Assembly (NCBI RefSeq): GCF_017916325.1
Contig: NC_090159.1
Coordinates: forward strand, 353,501 to 417,500
DNA: 64,000 nucleotides
Direction of reading: 5' to 3'
From: Leishmania martiniquensis
Lineage: Eukaryota > Euglenozoa > Kinetoplastea > Trypanosomatida > Trypanosomatidae
In this document: in pieces, positions 1-9,769 of the stretch
How positions within the stretch are numbered: position 1 is the stretch's first letter
How the letters are laid out: the number at the start of each line of letters is the position of its first letter
Notes under the pieces: generated by a model
What the model saw: only the letters and a program-made list of their open reading frames with translations
Told to the model about the DNA's origin: nothing
Databases searched by the model: none
Program-made: the position numbers and the translations under genes

Positions 1-18
1 CCGCAGCATCGGAGAAAC

Positions 19-2004
19 ATGGCGACACTGTCTGCACCGGCAGCTCACGCAGCGCAGCCCATGCCGAGTCGCAGCGAGCTGTGGGCAGACAAGTATAAGC
101 CACGCTCCGTTGCTGAGATGTGCTATCCAGTCTGCGCGAACAAGCTCAAAGCGTGGCTGGAGAACTTCACACCGGTCGGAAGCCCCAGGGATGATCCAAA
201 GAAGCCGCACGGCGTGCTCCTCTCCGGGCCTCCGGGTGTGGGCAAGACGACGACAGTGTACGTGGTGGCGCGGGAGCTCGGCCGCACCGTTGTGGAGTAC
301 AACGCAAGCGACTTCCGCAGCCGCAAGTCGCTCAAGGAGAACGTGTCGGACCTCATCAGCAACCGTGCCTTTGCCGCGAGCGCCACGTCATACACGGAAG
401 TAGTTTTGCTGATGGATGAGGTGGACGGCTGTGACGTTGGCGGGGTCGGCGAGGTCGTGGAAATGCTCAAGTCGACCCGCGTCCCGATCCTGTGCACGTG
501 CAACGATCGCTGGCACCCCAAGCTGCGCTCGCTTCTCAACTACGTGGAGGACCTGCGCTTTAGTCGTCCACCCTGCAACATCGTGGCAAACTATTTGTGC
601 GACCGTGTTCTGGCGCGGGAGGGCGTTTCACTCTCCAAGCCGCTCCTGCAGGACATTGTCAAGAGCTCCGGCAGCGACATTCGCAGCATGCTCAACAACC
701 TACAGATCTGGTGCATGAAGCGCGCCTCACTGGAGCAGCGGCAGCTGGCCGAGTGTGCTGCGCAGTCGACCAAGGACAGCGATGCCGGCCTGTTCGATGC
801 CGCCGAGTACTTCTTGCTGCAGGGCACATCACGTGGGCAGCGTCACTCCATCGCCGAGATGCAAGCCTGCTACTACAGCGCCGACCTGATCGATATGTTT
901 GTGCAGGAGAACTACCTGCACTACAATCCACAGCCGGTAGATGGACGTGATTGGATGGGCGCCGTCTCGCAGGCCGCCACGTCGATTTCGAGAGCGGACG
1001 CAGCGCAGCGCATCATGTATTACGAACAGAACTGGTCCGTGTCCCGCTTCCACGTCCTGTGCTCAAGCATTGCCCCATGTGTATACACGCGCGGCAAGTA
1101 CGAAACCTTCATGACGGGGCAGCAAAAGTTCTTTGACATGCAGCGACCCGTAAAGTTCCCAACGTGGCTTGGGCACAACTCCTCCGCGAATAAGAACCGC
1201 CGTCTGCTTCGCTGCGTCACGATGCAGGCGTCACACCCGGCAAAGGGCGTATCAGGAAACCAAGAGGGCGTGGTCGCGGACTACATGCCGCACGGCTGGG
1301 AGCGTCCTCTAACAGTGCCGCTGGCGACGAAAGGGAAGGACGGCATCGATGACGTCATCGCCTTCATGGACCAGTACAACCTTATGCGTGATGATTGGGA
1401 CCTCGTACAAACACTTCCGCATTACAAGCACATGCAGTCGCCGAGCTCTATGACGCCACCAGTGAGCATTGCCACGGCGGTCAAGAGCGCCTTCACGCGT
1501 GAGTTCAACAGGACGCACCGCTTTGGCAGCTTCGCGAAGAGCGCGCTCAAGCACGGTGATGAGGAGACGCAAGACGAGGAGGAGGGTGAGGGAGAGGGAG
1601 ATGGGGGGAGCGGTGCAGGTGGCCGTCGAAAAACAGAAACGGTGATTGCGGACGGTGTGACGGCCGTGAGCGGCGCGGGTAATGGCGCTGCTGCCACGAA
1701 GAAGAGAGGCAGAGCGACCGCAGGCACTGCCGTCGCCTCTAAGATAGCAGCAGCAGCGAAACTTGAGCCGCGGGCAAAGAAGAGCACACCAGTCGGCGGC
1801 GCTGCCGCGCCGACTGCAAAGAAGAAAGCCTCGCTATCATCGACACGGGCAACAGCCAAGGCATCGGCGGCGAAGACAGCAGCGAGGCGCAAGCGCGCGC
1901 GTACGGCATCCTCGGAGAGTGAGGAGGAGAGCGTATCTGCAGAATCGTTGTCCTCCTTCTCGGTCTGTAGCAGTAGCAGCAGCAGTACCTCCAACAGTGA
2001 GTAG
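19..2004 (+). CDS. RFC1: Replication factor C subunit 1-like clamp-loader ATPase
   Basis: This 661-residue protein is the large subunit of the clamp loader that opens PCNA and places it on primer-template DNA in the nucleus. Visible motifs are the RFC box LWADKYKP (21-28), Walker A GPPGVGKT (70-77), Walker B LLMDEVD (130-136), a sensor-1-like ILCTCND (157-163) and a sensor-2 region SGSDIRSMLNNLQ (about 217-229). A motif near residue 448, AFMDQYNLMRDDWD, fits the C-terminal collar domain that is particular to RFC1 rather than RFC2-5. The last 150 residues are low complexity: an acidic stretch, Lys/Ala repeats and a poly-Ser end, probably disordered and possibly nuclear-targeting. The protein is much shorter than yeast or human RFC1 because no N-terminal BRCT region is present. 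The first ATG lies 18 bases into the window, so an upstream start outside the window cannot be excluded, although the RFC box is already complete. Confidence 0.9.
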   Translation: MATLSAPAAHAAQPMPSRSELWADKYKPRSVAEMCYPVCANKLKAWLENFTPVGSPRDDPKKPHGVLLSGPPGVGKTTTVYVVARELGRTVVEYNASDFRSRKSLKENVSDLISNRAFAASATSYTEVVLLMDEVDGCDVGGVGEVVEMLKSTRVPILCTCNDRWHPKLRSLLNYVEDLRFSRPPCNIVANYLCDRVLAREGVSLSKPLLQDIVKSSGSDIRSMLNNLQIWCMKRASLEQRQLAECAAQSTKDSDAGLFDAAEYFLLQGTSRGQRHSIAEMQACYYSADLIDMFVQENYLHYNPQPVDGRDWMGAVSQAATSISRADAAQRIMYYEQNWSVSRFHVLCSSIAPCVYTRGKYETFMTGQQKFFDMQRPVKFPTWLGHNSSANKNRRLLRCVTMQASHPAKGVSGNQEGVVADYMPHGWERPLTVPLATKGKDGIDDVIAFMDQYNLMRDDWDLVQTLPHYKHMQSPSSMTPPVSIATAVKSAFTREFNRTHRFGSFAKSALKHGDEETQDEEEGEGEGDGGSGAGGRRKTETVIADGVTAVSGAGNGAAATKKRGRATAGTAVASKIAAAAKLEPRAKKSTPVGGAAAPTAKKKASLSSTRATAKASAAKTAARRKRARTASSESEEESVSAESLSSFSVCSSSSSSTSNSE

Positions 2005-2617
2005 GCGAACGGCGGCAAAAAGGCGTCGGGTGGGTGGTGGTGATGGTGAGGTGTGGGGTCCGAATCGAAGCACGCGCCTCTCATCGAACAGAGAATGCGC
2101 TGGTCCTCGTGTGAGTCATCGCTGGCCATCTAATGTGGGTGAAGTGGTTGGAAGAGCAGCCCCGTGGGTGGGGGGGTTGCCAGCTTGGCGGATGTCGCAA
2201 CAAGCCTCCAAACAAGCAGTAAAGAGAAGGCCACTCCGCGACGCAGTGCGTGGGAAAAACGGGAGGGGAAGGAGATGCAGCACCGCCTTGTCGCGACTCA
2301 GTGCCTGTCCCTTCATACAGTGCAGCCTTTGGTGATTGGCGCCGTCTTCTCTGTGAAGCATGCAAGCACAGGAGCGTCGAGCGCGCCACACACCCCTCCC
2401 CTTTCTTGAACTTCCCCTCTCCACGGAGGCCGCAGAGTCACACTCATGCCGATCGGGCCACTGCGGCAGCAAAAAAGCGCTACTCGGCCGAAAAGCTCAG
2501 CGGCGGTACCAGGCGGCTCTCTGTCTCCCCACCCGTCCACAGCATAGTCCATTTCCGCTTCCCCCCTCCCCCATCCTCTTTGTCGAAGCCTTCCCCACAC
2601 GCGCACCACCTCCAGCA
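2005..2617 (+). other. Spacer after RFC1 with trans-splice signal
   Basis: No credible gene is seen here. A G-rich run lies at about 2163-2176. A strong pyrimidine tract at 2549-2583 followed by AG near 2587 is a likely spliced-leader acceptor for the next gene, which starts at 2618. Confidence 0.6.
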
Positions 2618-4264
2618 ATGAAGAAGCGTCGGGACGTAGAGATCCGCACCGTGGCGGCTCGGCCACACAAGAAAGGGGGCACCGGGACTAGGCGAGAGCA
2701 TCGGTTTCCCCTCTACTCGCACCCCATGTTCCGCGCCGCACTGCACAACGCAGCTGCGGTACAGAGCGCCGTTGCGGAACAATCTGATCGCATCGATCCG
2801 CGCGCGCTCGACGCGGCCCTCGAAAACATGGTGATGTGTCTGATGAAGCAGCAGCACGAGACCGAAGGAAAGGTGTCACCGACCACTAGAAGGGAGGATC
2901 TCATTGTCACCGAGGGTCAGCTGCTCGCGCTCCTCGACGAAGCCATGGGCACAGCTCTCCAGCCATCGCACCCGGAGCCACCGGCGTCTGCGTTTCAGCC
3001 GATGAGTCCAGGGGCCGTCGTGGCGCTCGCCCCCGCCGCCACTTCGCCACCGTCGCTGGAGAGGCAGTTCATTCCGAACCAGCACTACCACATCTCCCCC
3101 CCTCCTCTGCATGCCAACGCCTACGGTGCGCGCTGCGCAACACCACCGCCGCACGCCCAGCCCGTACCTATCAGCCGCGCAGTCTCCTCTGGTGACAATG
3201 TGCTGGACGAGCTGAACGTTGTGTCGGCTGCTTCCTTGCTGCAGGCTACTCTGGCAAGTGGCGGGCGTAGCAGCGAAGCATCGGCGCTGGGGCTTTCACC
3301 TCGGTCCGAAAGCGCAGCCTCGGCGAGGACGGCGAGGACGACAGCGGAGAAGACGAAGGTCAGCGGCTTTCGGAGAGCTAACACACGGCATCCTCGACTG
3401 AAAACGTCACCCTACTCCCTGCTGCCGCCCCTGGTGGCTTCATCCGGGCTAACGGCGACTGCGGCTCTTCCGGTCACCGACCCTTCCTCCCGGCGTCCAT
3501 CACCGTCTTGGCTGTCGTTAGCTGAGATGGACCGCCGGCCAGGCATCAGCGCCGGTCCACTTGCGCAGCAGTCCGTGGATGCGCAGCAGCTTCACCAGGT
3601 TCCCGACGCTGTGTTTGCTTCCATGGACGTGCTCATGGACGCCAATAGCTGCTGCCTTCGGCGGCGACGGCGCCTGGAAGCGACGAGCGGGTGCAAGGAC
3701 GCGCCACTTTCGCTGAACCCTCGGGGCAGGGGGGGTGCTGCAAGACCCTGCTTCGCCTTCGGCTGTGGCAGCAAGGGTGCGAGTCTCAACCGCATGTACG
3801 TCAACGCTGTGCAGAACACGCTTCCCTCCCCACCGCCGCCGCGCACCGCCGCGGAGGCAAAGGCGCGCCGAATCCTGGAGAGCCAACGGTGCAAGCAGCG
3901 TCTGCACGACCAGCAGCATAATCCTGTGTCTGACTCCTCCCTGTTGACGGACTGTGGCAACAACGCGCAACTCCATTTCTCCCTCCCCCGGCTCCACGGC
4001 GGCCCCATCACCCTATCAACGGATCCGCTCGGACGGCACCACAGAGGCCAGTCCGGTTCACGGCGCTGCGACAGCGCGCACTGGAGGCTTCGTCCCACTA
4101 ACCCTTCTGCAAGCAGGAGCTCTTTAATGGCGGCCGGGTCGGCTTCGACACTGCCGCCTGGCCCGGAGACCTTACCCTTATTCACCCTTCGTGGCATTGC
4201 GTGTGAGTCTGCGTACGACCAGGCCGTCCACTCCGCGAACCGCTTCGGCGGTGCACTGCTCTGA
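2618..4264 (+). CDS. Hypothetical protein, mostly disordered
   Basis: I do not recognise this 548-residue protein. The ORF is open from about 2360, but the first ATG after the pyrimidine tract at 2549-2583 is 2618, which gives the start MKKRRDVEIRT. The first 110 residues look folded and partly helical, with repeated hydrophobic positions (for example LDAALENMVMCLMKQQHE and EGQLLALLDEAM). The rest is rich in Ser, Pro, Ala and Arg with no membrane segment, signal peptide or metal-binding motif. A basic start followed by a helical block and a long disordered tail is common among kinetoplastid-specific structural proteins. Several overlapping antisense and shifted ORFs exist, but this frame is by far the longest. 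Function is unknown. Confidence 0.7.
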   Translation: MKKRRDVEIRTVAARPHKKGGTGTRREHRFPLYSHPMFRAALHNAAAVQSAVAEQSDRIDPRALDAALENMVMCLMKQQHETEGKVSPTTRREDLIVTEGQLLALLDEAMGTALQPSHPEPPASAFQPMSPGAVVALAPAATSPPSLERQFIPNQHYHISPPPLHANAYGARCATPPPHAQPVPISRAVSSGDNVLDELNVVSAASLLQATLASGGRSSEASALGLSPRSESAASARTARTTAEKTKVSGFRRANTRHPRLKTSPYSLLPPLVASSGLTATAALPVTDPSSRRPSPSWLSLAEMDRRPGISAGPLAQQSVDAQQLHQVPDAVFASMDVLMDANSCCLRRRRRLEATSGCKDAPLSLNPRGRGGAARPCFAFGCGSKGASLNRMYVNAVQNTLPSPPPPRTAAEAKARRILESQRCKQRLHDQQHNPVSDSSLLTDCGNNAQLHFSLPRLHGGPITLSTDPLGRHHRGQSGSRRCDSAHWRLRPTNPSASRSSLMAAGSASTLPPGPETLPLFTLRGIACESAYDQAVHSANRFGGALL

Positions 4265-5026
4265 CGTGGGAGGGGAGAGGAAGAAGCAGCAGTGCGAGGG
4301 CTGTGCATCTGCGTGCGGCTCCGCGCTGGACCGTCGGCAAAGGGGTCATCATCCCCCTGCCTCACCCCCCCCGCACACACACACACGCACACACTTCCCC
4401 TCTTCCCCCGTGTCTTTCCCGCGCATGCGGCGCCCGTTGCTGTCGCTGAGGCGGCCTCAGCAGTTACGCAGCTCCCCTGCGCCTCTTTGTCGCTTCGGGG
4501 GGGGGAGTATTACGTGATGTACAATAGGAAGCGAAGGGGAAAAAAGGTCAGGAAGAACCGAACGCACGCATGCACATGTGTGTGTGTGTTTCTGTGTGTG
4601 TGATGAAGCAGATGCACACCTGTAGTCTTATGGCGCGGCTAACGCGAGAGGCCTGCGACTGGGCGCCCATGCGAAGAAAAAAAAGCGGCAATGCGTCGCG
4701 TCCATCTTCAACGTGCGAGCCGGCTAAGAGGAGTTCAACCTTCCGCTACCCTTTTCTCTTTGTCGCACGCGCCCTTCCTCAACTCGTTCGCCCACATGCA
4801 CACAGGCAAGCACACACACACACTTACGCTCGTCCAAAGAGCGTTCTCCGCCTCACCTGCAGTGAGGGGAGTAAGTGTTACTGTCTCTGTCAACGTCACC
4901 GTTACCGTTACAGCGCCCTCTTTCACTGGAATGCGCCGCTTCAACGAGGCGGAGACAGACCAATACAACCCAACTGGCCAGGACGCCGCTATCCTTGCAG
5001 TGACAGGGACTCTTCACCACCGCAGT
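4265..5026 (+). other. Spacer with CA and GT microsatellites and pyrimidine tract
   Basis: It contains a CA repeat (4374-4394), a GT repeat (4576-4602), and a pyrimidine-rich stretch at about 4733-4795 followed by AG near 4804, which may be the splice acceptor of the MND1 gene. An in-frame ATG at 4931 lies within this interval and is an alternative MND1 start. No separate gene is seen. Confidence 0.55.
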
Positions 5027-6292
5027 ATGTCGAAAGCTTCCGCTGCTGCTGGTTCCGCCAAGAGGGGCACAAAGAAGGGGCTAAGCTTTGACGAAAAGGT
5101 CGCCCTCGTCGAGAGATGGATGACGACGCACCCGCAGCCGTACACGCTAAAGGAACTGCAGCAGAGGATCCCAAAGCAAACCGCCGTCGTCTACCAAAGC
5201 GTTGAGGAGTGTCTGAAGCTGCTAGTCGCCGAGGGGCGGATCGAGGAAGACCGCGTCGGCGTGAGTACGCTGCTCTGGAAGTTCCCGCCAACAGAGGCGC
5301 AGCTGGCGAACAGATCAGGCCGCCTATCTGGAAGGAGCGGCGGCCGGGAAGGCATCTCTGGAAGCAATGCAGTACTCTCTGGGCATCCTCTGTCATACAC
5401 GGAACTGCTGCGACGCGTGACTTCCGATGGCGCGGCGGCGGCACAGCAGCAGGTTTCCGTGTCGGAGATTGAGCGGTGGTGCGCGTCGATGCCCGATGCG
5501 CAGCTGCGGGAGTGGTGTGACCTGCTGCAGGCAGAGAATCATCGCGCAGTGGCATCTCTCTCGGAAGAGCGAGAGAGACTGAAGCTTGAAGGCAGTGACA
5601 GCTGTACGCATGGCGACCAGGACGCACCAGCCGGCGAGGCAGCGTTGCTGGCCGAGCTCGCGCACCTTCAGCAACTCGCGCTGCAGCGGGCTCAACTGCT
5701 CGCAGAGCACAAGAAGCTCTCCTCTCGCCAGGCACTACCCGAGCTACTGGACCGGCTTGACCGCGCCTCCTTGGTTGCTCTGGCGGCCGCCAACAGGTGG
5801 ACAGACAACTATTACCTTGCTGAGGAAGCGGTGGTGAAGGTGGGCTTTGGTGGAAACCGCCGCGACGTCCGGGCGGCGCTTCAGCTTCCGTTGGAGCTGA
5901 ATTACCTCTCAGACGACAGCGATGCGGAGCCAAACGTTGACGGCTGTCATCAGGCCCGTCTGCCGTGCGCCGGAGCTCACACGGGAGCGGAGCAGTCACC
6001 TTTACCGCCGCGCGAAGGAAGTCGGTGTCGCGACGCCGGTGGGCCTTCTTCAGCGCAGGAGAAGCACCCGCTCATCAGGGTGGCTCCCAGCGAAGACGTC
6101 TTTGTGGCAAGGCAGGCCGATGCCCGAAGCGGCGAGCCCACGCCAGGAGCAGCAGCAGCAGCAGCAGTAGCGACTTCGGCTCCACACACAGACACCACTC
6201 TGCAGCTATCCACATCCGCCAAGACGAACCCCTCAAAGACCGCCAAAGCGCCGTCAGCGAAACGAGGCACCGGCAAGCGCACCCGCTCATGA
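5027..6292 (+). CDS. MND1: MND1-like meiotic recombination accessory protein
   Basis: Mnd1 pairs with Hop2 and stimulates the strand-exchange activity of Dmc1 and Rad51 during homologous recombination in the nucleus. Residues 16-87 match the Mnd1 winged-helix domain: KKGLSFDEKV, then YTLKELQQRIPKQT, then a conserved LLWKFP end. A heptad-like helical region follows (about 120-250). The hallmark AANRWTDN (254-261) is then followed by a segment ending LPLELNYL, both typical of the Mnd1 C-terminal capping region. The family is usually 200-220 residues; this one is 421 because of a Gly/Ser-rich linker after the winged helix and a roughly 120-residue disordered, basic tail. The ATG at 5027 is chosen because it places the winged helix about 15 residues from the N-terminus as in other Mnd1 proteins; 4931 would add 32 residues. 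No Hop2 gene is visible nearby. Confidence 0.88.
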   Translation: MSKASAAAGSAKRGTKKGLSFDEKVALVERWMTTHPQPYTLKELQQRIPKQTAVVYQSVEECLKLLVAEGRIEEDRVGVSTLLWKFPPTEAQLANRSGRLSGRSGGREGISGSNAVLSGHPLSYTELLRRVTSDGAAAAQQQVSVSEIERWCASMPDAQLREWCDLLQAENHRAVASLSEERERLKLEGSDSCTHGDQDAPAGEAALLAELAHLQQLALQRAQLLAEHKKLSSRQALPELLDRLDRASLVALAAANRWTDNYYLAEEAVVKVGFGGNRRDVRAALQLPLELNYLSDDSDAEPNVDGCHQARLPCAGAHTGAEQSPLPPREGSRCRDAGGPSSAQEKHPLIRVAPSEDVFVARQADARSGEPTPGAAAAAAVATSAPHTDTTLQLSTSAKTNPSKTAKAPSAKRGTGKRTRS

Positions 6293-6823
6293 CGTGTGAC
6301 GTCAACACGTGAGTGAGGGGAGGCAAAGCGGGTGAAGAAGAGGCACTCAAGCATCCTCACTGTGCTGCCGCTGCCCCCTTGGCCACGCGCCCTCCCCTGC
6401 TCCCCCTTCCCCTTCCGCTTACTCCCCCCTTCTCTCTCTCTAATTTGAGCTGCTACCGTGAAAGATGACATTTCTGTAACCTCCCCGCCCCTCACCCCTC
6501 TCTGGCAGACTCCCTTTCGTCGTCATCTTGCGAGTGTGTCTGCGTGTGTGGGCGATACCGTCGGCCAACGCCTCACCACCGCAATCCCATCCAGTCAAAA
6601 ACAGAAACAAAAAAGAAAAACAGCAACAGCAGCAGCAGCCATCGATTCCTGTCGCAAGTCCTTCATCCCAACACTTCTCCCGCGTGGGGATGACCCTCAC
6701 TCGCCACAGCCGTGCGCATTCCGCCCGCTTCTCCCCTCTGTCTTCGCCCTACTTCCTTCCTCGTGCTTCACATCGCTGTCTGCGCCCTCCCCTCCCACAT
6801 ACACACGCACTCTACAGTCGTGT
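6293..6823 (+). other. Spacer between MND1 and F-box/kelch gene
   Basis: The spacer is pyrimidine-rich with CAG-type short runs near 6620-6640. The ORF downstream is technically open from 6458 but uses a GTG there. The sequence immediately before 6824 is a classic pyrimidine tract plus AG, so this interval is best read as 3' and 5' untranslated sequence. Confidence 0.6.
6729..6817 (+). promoter_or_regulatory. Predicted spliced-leader acceptor for the F-box/kelch gene
   Basis: A long pyrimidine-dominated tract interrupted by a CA run ends in TCTACAG, with AG at 6816-6817. It lies only six bases before the ATG at 6824. This spacing decides the start of the downstream gene and argues against the longer ORF. 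Confidence 0.55.
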
Positions 6824-9769
6824 ATGAGCTGCTCACGCGAAATGTCGCGGTCATCCTCGCTTGAGCTGTCCGCGGCGCTGCAGCAGCGTCTCCTCGCGGC
6901 ATCGTCGGTGCTGCGCCTCTCCCCCGACGCGTTCCTCACTCGCCTCCTCTCGCAGCACTACAACACTCTCGGCGGCCTTCCACTTGACCTGCTGCGCCAC
7001 ATCCTTACCTTCCTCGACTACTCCGCCATCTCCGCCACCCTCACGCGTGTCTGCCGACTTTGGCAAGAGTGCGTGGTGAACGACCGGCGGCACTTCTTTG
7101 CGCGTCTGCGTCAGATGCACGGCATCCACCTCCTCGACCCGGTGCACGGCCTCTTCTTTTTCCCGAGGGCATTGAAGAGGGTGGTGATCGAGTCTAAGGC
7201 GGGCGCACCCGCGCCTCCATCGGCACTGGGCACTGCTGCGTCATCCTCCATCACCGGCGCGGGCTCCCCTGCTTCGGGGGCCGGAAGCACGCGTCAGGGG
7301 CCCACTCCAGTGATGAACAGCCACAGCGACGCGGTCAGCAGGGTGGCGCAGCAGCGAGATGCGAGCAGCGCCCAGGTCGTCCCGGCCTCCTCCTTCCTAA
7401 CGGTCGACATCCGCACACAGAACACAAAGGCGCTCCCATGGGACTACGCGCGAGAGACAGTCCAGCGTGCCATCGCGAGGGAGCGGATGATGTACGGCGA
7501 GGTTCGCACACCTAGCCTACAGCAGTCGGAAGGACCGGTGTGGTCGCAGGCGGCGACCGTTGCCTATGACCGTCGCATCTACATGTTTGGCGGGGAGGCG
7601 TACGAGGGCGTCGTTCTCGACCGCGCGTATGAGTATGACCCAATGACGAGACAATGGGGGGTGCTGCCAGCTCTTAGCGAGAAGCGGGCGGCGGCGAGCG
7701 CCGTGGCGTATGGGGGCTACATCTTTGTCTTTGGCGGCTACAATGCGGAGAGAAGCGTGCTGGACACGTACGAGGTGCTGGAGCTGGGGACACGTACGTG
7801 GATCTCGCAGACGCGCTCGCTGGGGCGCTTCTACAAGCAGGAACAGGCTCGAGCGTACGCAGATGCAGGGACGGTCTCAGAGACGGTGCCGCCAGATCAG
7901 AGTGTTGCGCTTGAGGACGACAACGGCCACACCCCGGGGGCCGCCACTTCCTCTTGGGCAGCGGGGGCCGGCGCGGTATGGCCGTATTCAGAAGGACCAG
8001 CGCCTGAATGTATGGTGACTGGTCGTCGATCTCCGGTGTCCAGTTCATACCGAATGCCGGGAAAGGTGTGTGGCACAGCTGTCGTAGTGCATGGAAATGT
8101 CTTTCTCTTCGCCGGCGGCTACCAAAGCTGCATTGCACCGGAGCAGACCGCCGTGAGCTACTCTGCGGCGAGCAGCACGACAGCCACACCGATGAACGCC
8201 GTCCCTGGCGGGGTCGGCGGCGGCCCTAGCGGCGATATGACATCCTCGACGAGGAGCACCAGTACAGCGAACACTCCACAGCGCTTGCCGCGGGTAGGGT
8301 CCGTCAGTATGGCTAGCCAAACTACTGCCGAGTCGTTTGTGTGGATCTTCTGCCCCCGAACAGGACGGTGGTGGACACGCGGGCCGCGTCTGCCCTCGCC
8401 GCGCGCGTTCGGCGCCACGGCAGTGCTTGAGCTACCCATACTCGGGCCCTGCTTGTGCTACTTTGGCGGCTGCGCCAAGGCCGATGCCCCGGAGACGGCA
8501 ATGTTCTACATCCCACTATGCGCTGCGACGGAGACGCGCGCAGTCGCTGCTGGTGAGGATAGGGGCTTCGCCAGCAGTGGCGCAGCGAGGCCCTCTGATG
8601 CCTCTCCTCCATCAAGCGCAGTCGAGGAAGGGATGATGAAGAGCAGGCAGGACGGCACGGATGGAGAAGTTGCGGACGCGGCCAAGCCGCCGGGCGCCAC
8701 CGTGGCGACCGCTGCTGCACGAACACGACTGAGGCGATTCGATGCTACACGGACGAGAAGAGAAGACACGGCAGGTGCTGGACAGCAGCGAGAGGAAGCG
8801 GGAGCTCGAGGTGCAGCGCACAGGGGCAACAGAGCCGCTCAGGCAGCGCCAGTCGCGGCCGTAGGCTGCGATGTCGTTGCTGGCACCGGCACACCCGATA
8901 CAAAGCGCTGCGCAGCAGGGGAAGCGTCCCTTTTCGTCGCCTTCGGGAGCGGAGTCAGCGCCATGTGCAACCGTGAAGCTTCGAATTCACCGCTACGACT
9001 CGAGCCAGCTACCCTCGCCCAACGCCGGCGGCCCGGTGACAGAGGGATGGAGTGCTTGCACGACGTCGGTCGACCGCTGGCGAGCACGGACGGGGGCGGT
9101 GATGAGGACGGCGCCTTCTTGCCGGGTGGAGAGGAAGACGTCGCGATGATATGGCGGTGCTTCCGAAACCCGATCGAGCTGCCGTGGCAAAGGTATGTGC
9201 GCATCCCCATAGGCGGCGCCTTCACCTCTGTCGTTGTCCTCGGGGCTCAGCACTCTCGCTCGCTGGTGCTGACCGGCTTCTACCCAACGCCGAACATCGG
9301 CTTCTGCAAGGTGGACCACCTCCTCCCACTCGACGCCATCCCCCCGCTGTTGGGGGCAAATACCGCGCATGCGCGAGGGAAAGCGCCAACGCCGCCACCG
9401 ACATCGTCGCCACCCATCGCAGGCGGCGCTCTAATAGGAGCCGCCAGGACAGCAGCCGCTGCCTTCTGCCTTATGCCGGAGTCGGGCCCAACCCTGCAGG
9501 ACGAAGCGGCCATGGCCGTTAATTACTGGCACCAAGAGCGAGAGTGGAGTCATCACCAGCGGCAAGAGATACGAGAGATGGTGCGGTCTGCCGCGCGCGC
9601 CGCCACGATGCGTCACCCACGCAATCCGCAGACAGCCGGCGAGGAGCACAAGTGGAGCCTTGCCCCAGTTCCGGAGGTGCGCGTCGTTAGCCGCAGCAGC
9701 CCCTCGCCCCTCCACGTCTCGTGGAAGGTGCAGACGCTCAATGCAAAGGTAATCGTCGGCATTGAGTAG
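6824..9769 (+). CDS. F-box and kelch-repeat protein
   Basis: The 981-residue protein probably acts as a substrate adaptor of an SCF-type ubiquitin ligase. Residues about 50-82 form an F-box (GLPLDLLRHILTFLDY, then CRLWQEC), the Skp1-binding helix bundle. At about 245-325 there are two kelch blades with the diagnostic FGGE and FGGY turns followed by YEYDP..RQW and tyrosine/leucine strands. A third blade (VFLFAGGY, near 430) and a fourth (FCPRTGRWW to CLCYFGG, about 507-550) follow. The propeller is split by Ser/Gly/Thr-rich insertions, and a roughly 200-residue disordered segment lies between about 570 and 780. The C-terminal part (about 770-981) has several beta-like stretches that may complete the propeller. 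The start at 6824 is the first ATG after the splice-like AG; a second in-frame ATG at 6842 is possible. Substrate is unknown. Confidence 0.8.
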   Translation: MSCSREMSRSSSLELSAALQQRLLAASSVLRLSPDAFLTRLLSQHYNTLGGLPLDLLRHILTFLDYSAISATLTRVCRLWQECVVNDRRHFFARLRQMHGIHLLDPVHGLFFFPRALKRVVIESKAGAPAPPSALGTAASSSITGAGSPASGAGSTRQGPTPVMNSHSDAVSRVAQQRDASSAQVVPASSFLTVDIRTQNTKALPWDYARETVQRAIARERMMYGEVRTPSLQQSEGPVWSQAATVAYDRRIYMFGGEAYEGVVLDRAYEYDPMTRQWGVLPALSEKRAAASAVAYGGYIFVFGGYNAERSVLDTYEVLELGTRTWISQTRSLGRFYKQEQARAYADAGTVSETVPPDQSVALEDDNGHTPGAATSSWAAGAGAVWPYSEGPAPECMVTGRRSPVSSSYRMPGKVCGTAVVVHGNVFLFAGGYQSCIAPEQTAVSYSAASSTTATPMNAVPGGVGGGPSGDMTSSTRSTSTANTPQRLPRVGSVSMASQTTAESFVWIFCPRTGRWWTRGPRLPSPRAFGATAVLELPILGPCLCYFGGCAKADAPETAMFYIPLCAATETRAVAAGEDRGFASSGAARPSDASPPSSAVEEGMMKSRQDGTDGEVADAAKPPGATVATAAARTRLRRFDATRTRREDTAGAGQQREEAGARGAAHRGNRAAQAAPVAAVGCDVVAGTGTPDTKRCAAGEASLFVAFGSGVSAMCNREASNSPLRLEPATLAQRRRPGDRGMECLHDVGRPLASTDGGGDEDGAFLPGGEEDVAMIWRCFRNPIELPWQRYVRIPIGGAFTSVVVLGAQHSRSLVLTGFYPTPNIGFCKVDHLLPLDAIPPLLGANTAHARGKAPTPPPTSSPPIAGGALIGAARTAAAAFCLMPESGPTLQDEAAMAVNYWHQEREWSHHQRQEIREMVRSAARAATMRHPRNPQTAGEEHKWSLAPVPEVRVVSRSSPSPLHVSWKVQTLNAKVIVGIE

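Noticed and set aside
3592..4392. 266-codon ORF on the minus strand
   Set aside because: It overlaps the unknown protein gene at 2618-4264, and its start lies in the CA microsatellite (CVCVCA repeat), so it is a translation artefact.
4989..5999. 336-codon ORF on the minus strand
   Set aside because: It is the antisense shadow of the MND1 gene, Arg/Ala/Pro-rich and without motifs.
6458..6823. N-terminal extension of the F-box/kelch protein
   Set aside because: It begins at GTG and crosses the splice-like tract whose AG at 6816-6817 would remove it from the mature mRNA.
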